In this document: positions 1 through 9,934 of the stretch, piece after piece | Numbering within the stretch: the stretch's first letter is position 1 | Layout: every line of letters starts with the position of its first letter | Source of the DNA: Ypsolopha sequella | Lineage: Eukaryota > Arthropoda > Insecta > Lepidoptera > Ypsolophidae | DNA length: 64,000 nt | Reading direction: 5' to 3' | NCBI GenBank assembly: GCA_934047225.1 | Contig: OW203988.1 | Location: 10,140,229 to 10,204,228, forward strand | Notes under the pieces: model-generated | Seen by the model: only the letters and a program-made list of their open reading frames with translations | The model's database searches: none | What the model was told of the DNA's origin: nothing | Program-made: the position numbers and the translations under genes

Positions 1-676
1 CTAGTAAAACTGCTAATGCCTGTACATGCCTAAACCCTACAATCTATATTGCTTCAACAAATGATTCATTCATTCATTCGCACCGCATCTTCAAGTCCAG
101 TAACTCATACGTGTATCAATAAAGCGACCGACATACTAGCAGGCATAATGATCGCGTTATGCAACCGCGTGCGTGACCATGAACTCGAGCGCAGCGCGAG
201 CGGCAACAGGGAAGCGCCGCGCAACTTTCGGTTTTCGGAATAAACCGAATTTTACGATTTGGGTATGAAAATATATCCGTTTTGTACCTACATAAATATA
301 TCTAGATCGATAGTATGTAGGATAGTAAATAAACAATGAAACATGAATTTTTGGTATTTTCGGTCCTAGGTACGGAACCGTTATCAGAGGAATGAAAAAA
401 AAATTTAATGACAAATAAATATAAAATAAAGTGACACCAGGTTAACTCAGATTGGATGAATAATAAAGATAATTAAAAACGAAAACTAGTGATTGTATGA
501 AAAAAACTGCACACCTGAGAAGTCAGTAAAAATTTAAATGTTATTTTAACCTTGGCTGTTGCTGAGAAGAGACCTTTTTTGTTGACGGATAGACAGACAT
601 ATGCACGGACACAAAAGTGATCCTTTGCTAGGTTAGCAGATATTGCCGAGCAGGAAGTGAATTGAAAAAGAGACGA
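1..676. other. No gene recognised; AT-rich with a short GC-rich patch
   Basis: No convincing coding region. A GC-rich patch at about 165-235 stands out from the AT-rich surroundings, but the frames through it lack family motifs. At about 575-625 there is a stretch with 'gacggatagacagacat' followed by 'acaaaagtgatcc', which resembles the 3' part of a dispersed element seen again at 45770-45805 and 62680-62760. Confidence 0.5.
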
Positions 677-945
677 GGATTTTTTTCACCTCACAAGCTC
701 GGAAAAGCTCTATTTATCATTCGGAATCTGGGTGGAAAAGCGCACTTTATCTGCTAGTGTGGAAAGTGTTTTTAAAATTCGAATATTTTTATTTAATAAA
801 GGTTTCGTACAATAATAATACATATATATATAGAACCTCATTGGTTTCGTAATAGTTTATATTCTCTGCAGCTAGTCCACTGAAATGCAAATACTTATTT
901 CATGTCATGAGCCAGCCTCATTTAAACAATAATCGCACTTATCAC
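677..945 (+). repeat. Dispersed repeat, copy 1 of a 265-bp family
   Basis: From 'cacctcacaagctcgg' to 'aataatcgcact' this matches 27643-27900 almost base for base, in the same orientation, including 'gaaaagcgcacttta' and 'aggtttcgtacaataat'. No coding sequence is seen in this copy. The copy in the host-gene intron continues into a possible recombinase fragment, so this may be the 5' part of such an element. Confidence 0.8.
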
Positions 946-1080
946 AGAGATTTCTTTCAGCAAACCTTAGTGGGAGACAGGACACTATAATAATAAAAAT
1001 GAGTAATCATACATACGTGTACTACGAATAAAGTCATAAAATAATTAAAAATATTAACTACAAATAAAATAAATATACTG

Positions 1081-1330
1081 GGTTAAGATGAAGTTGCTGA
1101 ATCGAGAAACTGGCGATAGTACTAGTCCATACGAACAACTTTTACTACGGAGACAAACTTCGAATCGCGAAATAAAAAACACCTTGGAAAAGTTACAAAG
1201 CTACCCGACCAAAATGTATGAAACAAGAGATTTTTTTTGTGATAAACTGGTGATGTACTTGTCCATACGAACAATTTATACTATTGAGCCAAAGACCAGC
1301 AGCAAAAATCGTACTGCGACCTGTACCTAA
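1081..1330. mobile_element. Degenerate MITE, related to the elements at 49577 and 16962
   Basis: The stretch 'aactggcgatagtact' followed by 'gtccatacgaaca' and a core with 'gctacccgaccaaaatgtat' is shared with the palindromic MITE at 49577-49840, and more distantly with the core of 16962-17224. Here the right arm no longer pairs well with the left, so this copy looks rearranged. The short open frames across it are chance. Confidence 0.6.
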
Positions 1331-2095
1331 ACTAAGTTGACTGTACCTGTGAATATTAGATAACAAATTATCACTATTATACGCGTGCATACCATACAAA
1401 CAGATCTAAAGTAAACGAGGCTAATAACATGACATTGAATCTTGTCCATCTACCGAGCATTAATTACCACCATAGACAAGACAGAATCCATTAAAATTTA
1501 CCATTTAAGATGCAAAGTAGACTCTACGACGTGACTAATTAAGGTTGAAAAGGATTATAGAGCAAATTCAGGGTTTCTTGCTACCATGAAGATCTAACGA
1601 TGATATGCATGTAGGTAAAAAACACTTCCGCGTCGAATTATTTCAATGGCTTTTTAAGAAGACCTGTTTTAAACAATAGGCTGAGATTTTAAAAACACCT
1701 TCTTAGGAGTGTGTAGTCTTAATTGGTATCCTAGATCGTGGTTAGATAACAATATAAATGACAGGTCAAAGTATTTTCCTCATGATTAGGATGATAATGA
1801 TTTAGTACCTACTTACGTGTTTAATTACATCCCATCATGCAAGGTTTGTTTTCATTGTGTTGGTTTTTACTTCGTTGATAGGATGTTTAGTTTAGTGCAC
1901 ACGGCACCAGCGGACATCCCGCAACGCTGCTCACTAGGGTTTCGTTTCTAGGTATTTTCTAAAGTCCATACAAGAAACCTACAGCCCAAATTTCATGTTC
2001 TTAGATCCAGCCCTTTGATTTGGGCATTGATAGATCTGTCAGTCAAGGTATTCATTTATATATCTGTAAAGGTTTCTTTTTTTTCAAGTCAACAT
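1331..2095. other. No feature recognised
   Basis: AT-rich sequence without family motifs, palindromes or credible exons that I could see. Confidence 0.4.
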
Positions 2096-2099
2096 TTCT

Positions 2100-2225
2100 T
2101 AACCCCTTGTTAAGTTCGCAAAACCTGTATTAGGGGAGACCGCTCTTTACTATTGATCGTTATATGATTACTTTAATCTACGTATTTTTTACAATAATAA
2201 TAATTTTACCTACTTAACATTTTAT
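2100..2225 (+). repeat. Dispersed repeat, copy 1 (pair with 25540-25665)
   Basis: 'ttaagttcgca', 'acctgtattagg', 'gagaccgctcttt' and 'ctacgtattttttacaata' recur in the same order at 25540-25665 on the same strand. The copies probably derive from one element; its class cannot be told from this piece. Confidence 0.7.
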
Positions 2226-2462
2226 TTTCCTTAAAAATTACAAATAAAGATTAGAAAATTTATATAATCACACAGATATTCGCCAAACAAAACTGCTTTC
2301 GGAAATAGCCCCATCACTAAAACAGAGCCAATTTGTCTGAAATTCTGAACAATACAGACGACAATAATAATGAGAGATGTCTTCACTTCACATGTTACAA
2401 AATTATCACAGTGTCTGCGAAGACTAACGGTACCAAAATCACTTGCTTACGGTTCGAGGCAG

Positions 2463-2493
2463 TATAAAAGGCGGGCGAGACTTCTCGAAGAAG
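2463..2493 (+). promoter_or_regulatory. Possible core promoter: TATA box plus heat-shock-element-like palindrome
   Basis: A textbook TATAAAAG lies at 2463-2470 in an otherwise gene-free stretch, followed by GC-rich sequence and the 13-bp palindrome CTTCTCGAAGAAG at 2481-2493, which contains inverted TTC/GAA blocks as in heat-shock elements. A second GAATACTTC block lies at 2512-2520. No long reading frame follows. Heat-shock elements usually lie upstream of the TATA box, so the arrangement is odd and the call is tentative. Confidence 0.3.
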
Positions 2494-2744
2494 CCCGAGG
2501 GATACGTGGAAGAATACTTCGCAGGTGAAAGCCATCTTCACGCGCGCCTTCTTTACTGCCCTGGAATGAATATATTACAAACAGCAAAGGAATAACCAGC
2601 CCCAGCGCAGGGTAAACAGTTTATTCCTAAGACCCACACGTCAGTGATTGATGATAGTGCGTGATCAAAGTGTTTGCATTGGGCCTGGTTACTGGTTTAA
2701 AAAACAGCTGGTCCATAGGAAAGTTACGTATTAACATGAACAAA

Positions 2745-2835
2745 GTATACGGAGCAGTTGATAATTTTTTGCGTTTTCAGGGTTGGCTTCGTAAGAAAAA
2801 AGTTGTTCTTACAGACGAGTACTAGGTATCTCTCA
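2745..2835. repeat. MITE fragment
   Basis: 'agggttggcttcgta' followed by 'aaaagttgttctta' and 'cagacgagtacta' resembles the right arm of the MITEs at 16962-17224 and 49577-49840. Only one arm is present. Confidence 0.4.
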
Positions 2836-3424
2836 TTTTCAGCATGTAGAAATGATTATTTTTTTGTTTTTACTTTTTCGAATCAGTTTATTAAAGTAGA
2901 AGGATCTGGTAAGATGAAAATGTAGGGTAACTTAATAATGGGGTAGATAATAATGAAAACTACTTTACAATCAAGCAATCCTAAGTTGCGTCAATGAAAG
3001 AAATTGGATGGCACAAATTATAAAAAAAAAATGGTGTCAAAGTTTTAAAAATATCGGAATAATCTGGAATTTGTCGTATTTGCAGAAAAAAATTGCTAAA
3101 ACCAGGTGGGTTCCATTAATAATTGATTTAGGTACAAAACTTATTACTGAAATTATACATTAATCCCGTATAAATAACACTTCCCCATAATTCCTTATAG
3201 CTTGTAATTTATTTAGGTCACAAGAAATCTCGTTGTAAGTCTATATGTGTCCTGTAATAAAATATCAGTATATTTTTTATGGTAACTGATTATTTAGTTA
3301 TTACAAAGCACAAACATTTTTGAGTTTTTGAGAAATTTCCATTGTTACCGAGGTTAGCGATAGCGATATATATCACTTTTTGTGTGAAATCGCGTCGGAT
3401 GACATCACGATATGCCGTTAAGCT

Positions 3425-3670
3425 CCATCCATCCATCATCCATCAGCCTAGTTCGTCCACTGCTGGACATAAGCCTTTCCCAGGACTTTGCCACTCCCGG
3501 CGGTCATACTGGAAGAATTGCCCATACTCACACACGCTGGGCAGGCGGGTTGGTGAGCGCGGTGCCGGAACCACCGCGCACCCCGGCTATTAGAGATGGA
3601 TATACCGCCATCCATCGGTCCCAGGCATGGTGGGCCTCCTGGTTTTTTGCCTGTGAGCTGTCCTCTTACT
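3425..3670 (-). mobile_element. RTE-tailed SINE-like element, 5'-truncated
   Basis: Read on the minus strand this matches the 3' two thirds of the copies at 9284, 40799 and 57053: GC-rich body with 'gatatatccat', a block encoding an RTE-like end (DRREWQS...YVQQWTN), then a CATC-type short tandem tail at 3425-3445. The conserved 5' start of the family is missing, and the copy begins within 'agtaagaggacagctc'. Confidence 0.75.
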
Positions 3671-4090
3671 AGCCGTTAAGCTCACTTTGATTTAATTTTG
3701 AGATATCAAAAAAAATGTTTTCTACTGTTTTTAGATCTGTAGATGCCATTAATTTTCATAAAATGTAGGAGACGAGGTCATCATAATTTAAGAAAAGATT
3801 TGTGTAAACAATTCCAAATTTAAAGTCTCTTTGACGTGTATAATGTATATCCATTGTTTCTTATAATGGTCACAAACGAAGTAAATAACACCGATTACTT
3901 ATACTTTGTAATATTAACGACAATAGCAGGATAACAATTCATAAATAATGTTAGGCTACTACATGGTGTCAGTTGATACTTAGAAATAAACACTTGTTTT
4001 AGAGTTTCAACCTTGTCCTAGGTTTAGTGTGACGTCACTTTGATATTTAAATAAACGTTATTAATTTACTAGTTTGTCTTTAAATGTACT

Positions 4091-4117
4091 TAATATATAT
4101 ATATATATATATATATA
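4091..4117. repeat. (TA)n microsatellite
   Basis: About 13 uninterrupted TA units directly next to the MITE that starts at 4123. Confidence 0.9.
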
Positions 4118-4122
4118 AAGTC

Positions 4123-4812
4123 GCCGTCAATAGAAATTGTGGACTATGTAAACAAACCGTTTTCTCAATTTTTCTCAAGGTTCTATCACGGAGTCTCACT
4201 AAACATTATTCCAAATCATGAAGCATCGAGTCTTACCAGTCATTCACTGTATTTCATCATGAAATATTCAATAATCACCAGTTAATTACGGAAAATCATA
4301 GAATCAATAGTCAATTCTGTACTGCGTCGAGATTGCTGTCATATTTTTTTCTCATCGAATCTGTATTGTCTTTGAAAATTGGTGATGTACGAATCTATTT
4401 AAATATAAACCTATTTTATTCGTGATGTTATTTTATTCCGTCATTTTTTTTTAACAGCGTTACTTCATAATCTTTGACATAAACGTGTGTGTGATTCTAT
4501 CGAGAGCTGTGTGATCTTCCAGCGATGCTCTAAAATGTGTAGCTCATGTCCTAAAAGTAGAAGAAAAAATGAAAGAACTGGATGAGATAATAGATACGGC
4601 CAACAACGCTGTGACGGAACCATTTGTAATTAACGTGGGCGATTTGACTAGCGATTCATCAGAATATTTTAGCGATGAATCAAATAAAGAAAACTAATTA
4701 AGCACCTAACATATTTTAATCACATACTTACCCATCTCTAGATAGTTCATCTATTCATAGACAAAGACAACATGGCGCTTTGTTTACATAGTCCACAATT
4801 TCTATTGACGGC
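4123..4812 (+). mobile_element. MITE with perfect 34-bp terminal inverted repeats
   Basis: Positions 4123-4156 and 4779-4812 are exact reverse complements over 34 bp (starting gccgtcaatagaaattgtgg). The flanks are TA-rich, as expected for a Tc1/mariner-type target. The 690-bp interior holds one small acidic reading frame (4569-4697) and no transposase core, so this looks like an internally deleted derivative of a larger element. It abuts two further palindromic elements on its right. Confidence 0.85.
4569..4697 (+). pseudogene. Acidic C-terminal remnant, possibly of a Tc1/mariner-like transposase
   Basis: An ATG-initiated frame of 42 codons inside the MITE at 4123-4812. The frame stays open further upstream through a segment reading ALKCVAHVLKVEEK, then MKELDEIID, EPFVINVGDLTSDSSE and a serine/aspartate-rich end. 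The order 'cysteine-histidine helix, charged helix, EPFVI, acidic tail' is what I remember from the C-termini of some insect Tc1/mariner-like transposases. No catalytic residues are present. It could be a coincidental frame; the family assignment is inference. Confidence 0.4.
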
Positions 4813-4819
4813 TACTATA

Positions 4820-4948
4820 CGCTTAATAAAATAAAATTCAAGTTATTGTGAGATATGTTTCGGGCCCTATCTTATTGTCACTGATGCCGGACTCAGGATA
4901 GGGCCCTAAATATATCTCACAATAACTTGAATTTTATTTTATTAAGTG
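4820..4948. mobile_element. Palindromic MITE, about 130 bp, flanked by TA
   Basis: Two arms of about 55 bp are near-perfect reverse complements (left starts cgcttaataaaataaaattc), with a loop around 'ttgtcactgatgccggact'. TA dinucleotides at 4818-4819 and 4949-4950 flank it. The arms contain 'gggccctat', giving a very stable hairpin. Confidence 0.85.
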
Positions 4949-4954
4949 TATATA

Positions 4955-5220
4955 TACAAGGTGACTTTTTGATCATCGTCCAAATTCGAACTGGAGGCTT
5001 GATAAGTGATCAGTATCTTGGATCAGTAACAATTTTTGTAAAATTCGTAATATGAAATTTCGGCTTCCCATAGAAATTCAGTTCCAGTCCCAGGTGAATC
5101 ACTATGGGGAGTCGAAATTTCATTTTACGAATTTCACCAAAATTGTTATTGATCCATGATACTGATCACTTACCAAGCCACCAGTATGAATTTGGACGAT
5201 GATCAAAAAGTCACCTTGTA
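4955..5220. mobile_element. Foldback MITE, about 266 bp
   Basis: Left end 'tacaaggtgactttttgatc' and right end 'gatcaaaaagtcaccttgta' are exact complements, and the match continues imperfectly across most of the element to a loop near 5080. It is flanked by TATA. This is the third palindrome in a row, 6 bp after the previous one. Confidence 0.85.
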
Positions 5221-6889
5221 TATATTAACTACACTTTGATATTTCAAATTCAAAACTTATGAGATGCTAGACATTAAATAAGAAAAACAGTTACTTTGTT
5301 TCTATGTCCTAAACAAGCAAATATATTTATTTGTTATCTTATGGATTTGAAATTAAAAATAAAACAACTTAATGTTTTCTTCAACAAATATTACGTTAAA
5401 AATATGATATGAATGTTAATTACTTACATATTAACTTAATAAATTTTGCAATTTAAAACAAAACTGAAACAGCTTTATAAATGTTACAGTATTTATGAAA
5501 TATCAATGTATGCCCTTTAGCGACTACAAGATAAGCTATATATTTTATGCCTATTATGTTGCGTTACGTCTAAAACATGTTAGTAGTTTAGTACTTACTT
5601 GACTAGTCGTTGTGACCTGTTTCCGCTCTTACGAAAGTACTTATAGAGTTTATGTAAGATCAAACATATTCGAATCTTTTCTGCTATTCGTACTTGCTGT
5701 GCTGCTCATGTATCCAAACTTTATAGGGAAATAAGATCTATTTGAAATAAGGAATAGCTTTCTCGTTTCCAATTTGTTCAGGGGTCTATTACGTGTTATG
5801 TCAGTTTTAGGTTTCCAAAATGTTCGAATCGAACTCACACTGGTTTGTTTAAAGCAGGAACTGAGCCTAGAACATCAACAACGCCAGACTTTCGGAAATA
5901 AGAACTCTCCCAAAACTGAAAAAATAAACCTCGTTTGATTTTGCTGATAACAAAAATAACTACAGGCTTGCGGTTACAGGATAGCAACCAAAATGACCTT
6001 TATAAGCTTCTTTCAAGAGTATAAACATCGATAGCGACTGAAAAAAAAGCAAGAGTAACAGAGATATAGCAGTCGCAGAAATATCGTATAACACACCGTA
6101 TTACAAGTAGGTGCGCCGTATTTAAAAACGTCGCTGTTTTGTAATGCGGCTATCTCACGTACGTTATAGCTGCGATAGAGATACAGTACTCCAGATAACC
6201 GTTCATAAATTAAAAATTTCGTCAAGTCCCATCAATGACAGCAGGATAGCGTATTAAGCATGGGAATGATTGCTAAACTTAATTAATTTTCATTTGATGA
6301 AATTACTTTAATTTTTCACACTTATTTCACATGTGAAATTTCATAGACAATGATTTCTCATGTGCAATGCACTAATGCCACTCTTGCTACAATTATCACC
6401 TTACGGCATCTATCTTTTTTAAATACTTTCATTCGTTAGTCAAGGACAAAGTTTACCAATGTGTCATACAGGCAGAGAATATAAAGTAATACAGGTCCCT
6501 TTTAGTGTAGCGACGAATCTGTAAAATATACCTTCCTCCTTCTAACACGCCCGCTGTAGTACAATTCGTCCCTACTCGCTCGGTCTCTCTTCTATGCGAA
6601 TGATATGTGATTTTTAATAGACTATGTGAAGTAAAGTAGCAGGTGTGACATATGAAAACGCATTTCATATGATTTTTCACATGCTACTTGTGAAATGTTA
6701 AATGCCTATAGCGTGTATAACGTTTAACGCGTGCGACAGAGATGACATTAGAACCCGTGTCGCGACCCCTAGTTTATGAACGCGGCCACTCGGCCACCGT
6801 AGACGATGTTCAACATTATGTGATATTGTAAACATAGGTGTGTTTCTAGGTTGGTGGTGACTGTACTTAAGTACGTACGTAAATATTAC
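5221..6889. other. No gene recognised
   Basis: AT-rich sequence. At 5862-5895 'cctagaacatcaacaacgcc' recurs in slightly different form at 24410-24445, and its complement near 30535-30555, so a small shared repeat exists. Weak inverted repeats around 6320 and 6650 were not clear enough to delimit. Confidence 0.4.
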
Positions 6890-6893
6890 TTAA

Positions 6894-7300
6894 GGGGCTT
6901 CACAATGCTAAACATCAGTTTTGTATTGGATTCAGTTCCGTCAATGTAGGTAGTAAAAATTTAAAAAAATATGGCTTGTTTTGTGACTCAAGGCAATTAT
7001 TAATTACACTTTATAAATAAACAAACTTTCAATTTTCTGTTAATTATATAACTTTTAAAAAAGCATGAATTTCACGAAAAAAGCGATTCAGTTTCCATGT
7101 TTCAAAACCGATTGAAACAAAACCAACATACAAAAAAAAATCATCTTTACTACATACATAAATTATGTTTAATGTCCTATTAGGAGCCACGATTTCAAAA
7201 TAACTGAAGTTTTGCGTGCGCAGCATCTGATTAGAGCAGGATAGAGAGTTAAAAAACAAACGCGTCAGAGCAGGACTGAATTTTAGCATAGTGTAGCCCC
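6894..7300. mobile_element. TTAA-flanked MITE, about 407 bp
   Basis: Left end 'ggggcttcacaatgctaaa' and right end 'tttagcatagtgtagcccc' are inverted repeats with two mismatches over 19 bp. TTAA is present on both sides (6890-6893 and 7301-7304), the target duplication typical of piggyBac-type transposition. The interior is AT-rich without a transposase. The termini do not start with the CCC usual for piggyBac, so the superfamily is uncertain. Confidence 0.7.
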
Positions 7301-7549
7301 TTAAACCAAAAACCAAGACTAAGTTATTTTTAAACAATAGGTATTTGTCTCTTTAATGTCTTAAAAATGTAGTGTAACCAACCATACATAAATTATAATT
7401 GTGTCCTTCATTTATTACTCATCAACTTTTTTGTTGTGAAAAATAAGTATAATTAAATAAAATAAATCTAAATGAAAAAAAAAATTCATAGATTAAATTA
7501 TGTTAATGTGTGTTAATTCAAAAAACCATTTCGAGATTTAGGTTTACTT

Positions 7550-7945
7550 GGAACTTTTGGTCTACAAAACCTCATGATGAATATTTTTACGAAAAAGCTG
7601 TTACTGCCATTTGCCTTCGTGTGACGCCACTTGAGAAATGGCTGTTTAGATATGTGTCCTTTGCTATCAAGATAAATTTATAATAATTTGCTTCCGACTG
7701 ATTTTACAGATGGATGATAGATACGTAGACAGACAGAGACAGACCACTTTTTTTATAAGCAATCACCCATCACAATCCGTACAATGTCAAAAATTCTCAA
7801 GTGACGTCATATCGGAAAATTCTTTAAAAAAACATATAAAGATAATGGCTAATTTATATACCAAAATAATGAAAACTATGTCCTAAAATGGCGTATATTC
7901 TTTGACAAAAAAAAAACTTTTAGAAATTAAGCAATGGGGATTCAC
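7550..7945 (+). repeat. Dispersed repeat, copy 1 (pair with 29390-29755)
   Basis: Colinear with 29390-29755 on the same strand: 'aacctcatgatg', 'gccttcgtgtgac', 'tgtcctttgctatcaagata', 'agacagacagagacagacca'. About 400 bp, non-coding, probably a non-autonomous element or LINE 3' part. Confidence 0.75.
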
Positions 7946-7967
7946 CTTGTGTACAATCTATCTAATT

Positions 7968-8205
7968 AAGGCACCGAGTGTGGTCTGGTTTTGTGGTTCG
8001 AGTATCGACCACTAATCTGGAGGTCACGGGTTCGAATTTCGGTCAGGGTGCATCATCCATCACGTTGGGACATAATAATCTTCGGTGAAAAGTAGGTGTA
8101 CGAGAGTGGACTATGACATGCATTTCACCGTCCACACTTGGAAACACCTCAGACACCCCCTCCGAGATTAATGTCATTACGATGTACATTTACAATTTTT
8201 TTTCA
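7968..8205 (+). mobile_element. tRNA-derived SINE
   Basis: A pol III B-box-like GGGTTCGAATTTC lies at about 8029-8041 after a tRNA-like head ('cgagtatcgaccactaatct'). The body 'atcacgttgggacataataat' plus 'cttcggtgaaa' matches the minus-strand SINE at 44630-44880 and the fragment at 18025-18075. The copy is diverged and has no clean A box. Confidence 0.7.
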
Positions 8206-8224
8206 AGGAATAACTTCACGTTAA

Positions 8225-8635
8225 TAATTTTTCAATGAAAGTGCTCGTAAAGGCCCACTTTTATGCATTAAAACCGAACAGAAAGTCGATTATTTTGCCC
8301 TAGGGCTTTATTAATACATATTTTTTTTATTTATTTGTACTGGTTGGCTAACCTGCAGCCTTTCCTGTGTTATAGTACATATAACATAAATGTCATACTT
8401 TTTTCCACTGTTTAACGGCTCTGGATACAGTCCTTTTGAGCCAATCATAATTTAAAGTTCACAAGATTATATTTGTTTTATTTCCTCACACTATGCATTG
8501 AAAAACGTAGTATGATACACGGGCGTAAGAGCAATAAATTACTCGGTTACGTTTAAAACACTCGCTACGCTCGTGTTTTAAATCGTCCTCTTAATTTATT
8601 CCTTTTCGCCCTTGTAGCATAAACTACTATTTCAA
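8225..8635 (+). repeat. Dispersed repeat, about 410 bp, inverted pair with 41865-42205
   Basis: 'gtgctcgtaaaggcccactt', 'agtcgattattttgcccta', 'ctggatacagtccttttgag' and 'gataca.cgggcgtaagagc' reappear in reverse at 41865-42205. This copy carries about 50 extra bases at 8555-8605 forming a palindrome around 'acactcgctacgctcgtgt' that the other copy lacks. No coding sequence survives alignment between the copies. Confidence 0.8.
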
Positions 8636-8639
8636 CGCA

Positions 8640-9280
8640 TACCACATTCTTGTTTTAGCTGATTCATTAGATCTAGATTAGCACCGTTCATAACTTTTAC
8701 CAAAAATAGCAAAGAAATATTATATAATAAATGAATAATAAATCTATCATCCTCGTAGAAAAGCTGTTTACATTTAATCCGCAAGCAGGGACATTAAATG
8801 AAAATTAAATTTTTACTGTTTATTCGCTATCAACGTTCATAACATAACCAGTAGAAGGTATGATAATCTCTTGTGTAATGCACATTTAGTAGATATAGCT
8901 AGTGGGTGGCGTGTATTAGCATTACCGGTCCTGACAAATGCAGCCTCTTTGTCATTTGACACATTGTCAAGGCACGGAGCCAAGGAGACACGCCAATTAT
9001 GCACGTTAATAATAAATTCCGCTTAGTTGGCCAAGGAGTTTGCAAGTAAAATGGACTTTATAGCCTAGAATATAAGAGGTATGGTACTTTTGCACAGAAG
9101 GCTAGGCTTATAATGAAAACCAAGGAAGACGTAGTAACAATGTTGCTAGAATGGCGTTGAAAGGTGTTGGGAATGTGGTTTCTAAATTGTAACTGCGTAT
9201 TGTTCAAAGCATGGGACAGTAACGTTAAGAAAATGCGACGCTACTGTCTATAAATCTACGTTTACACCTAGATACCTTTA
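8640..9280. other. No feature recognised
   Basis: Mixed composition; the patch at 8915-9050 is less AT-rich, but I could not find an exon with matching splice sites. Confidence 0.4.
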
Positions 9281-9283
9281 ACA

Positions 9284-9460
9284 GGTGGTAGAGCTGATGC
9301 CGGGCTCGACTGTGGAGGTACCACCATCTTACTTGGAGACCCCCTCGAAGTAATTCGGGGGAGAGTAAGAGGACAGCTCACAGGCCAAAAAACAAGGAGG
9401 CCCACCATGCCTGGGACCAACGGATAGCGGTATATCCATCCCTAATAGCCAGTATAGGGA
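9284..9460 (+). mobile_element. RTE-tailed SINE-like element, 5' part
   Basis: Begins with 'caggtggtagagctgatgcc', the same 5' end as the copies at 40799 and 57053, and continues through 'ctcgactgtggaggtaccac' and 'aagaggacagctcacaggc' to 'atatccatccctaatag'. It then stops matching; the RTE-like 3' end is missing. Confidence 0.75.
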
Positions 9461-9764
9461 TTCTAATAACACCTCATTCATCCAAATTGGTTATAGCGTT
9501 CAGAAGATATGTTGGAATAAAGAAGAATACAACACTGAAAAACAATACACTCCTTTTTTGGTTGCAGTCGTGTAAAAAATGAGCAAATCACAGTGATGCG
9601 TTTTTTAGTTAAAAATAATACAGAGTGTAGACTATAATTGTGATAAGCATATCATATCATAACATATTATCCTGCACTACTATAATAAACACGCTATAAA
9701 GTTGTTGTGCATGATCATTTATAAAGTAATGTTTTAAATAACGCAACTGTGCTATAAAAGCCTA

Positions 9765-9934
9765 AGTAAGAGGCTATGCGAATTTTATTTTTGTCACTGT
9801 CACTCCAAGCAAAAAATCGCGCAGTGCGAGAGGGGCGGATTCAGGGCAAAAGGGAAAAAAGTTGGTTTTATAATATATTTTTATTAAAAAAACTAAAATA
9901 GCTAGCCAAATTCCAAATATTAAATCTCTAGATA
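9765..9934 (-). mobile_element. SINE body, copy 1 (pair with 60885-61195)
   Basis: 'aagaggctatgcgaatttta', 'tgtcactgtcactccaagc', 'gcgagaggggcgga' and 'aaatctctagata' are shared with 60885-61050. In the other copy a tRNA-like head follows on the minus strand. Here the LINE at 9935 interrupts the element, so the head is not joined to it. Confidence 0.75.

Noticed and set aside
157..414. 85-codon minus-strand frame with a GC-rich start
   Set aside because: No recognisable motif or splice context; composition is mixed low-complexity.
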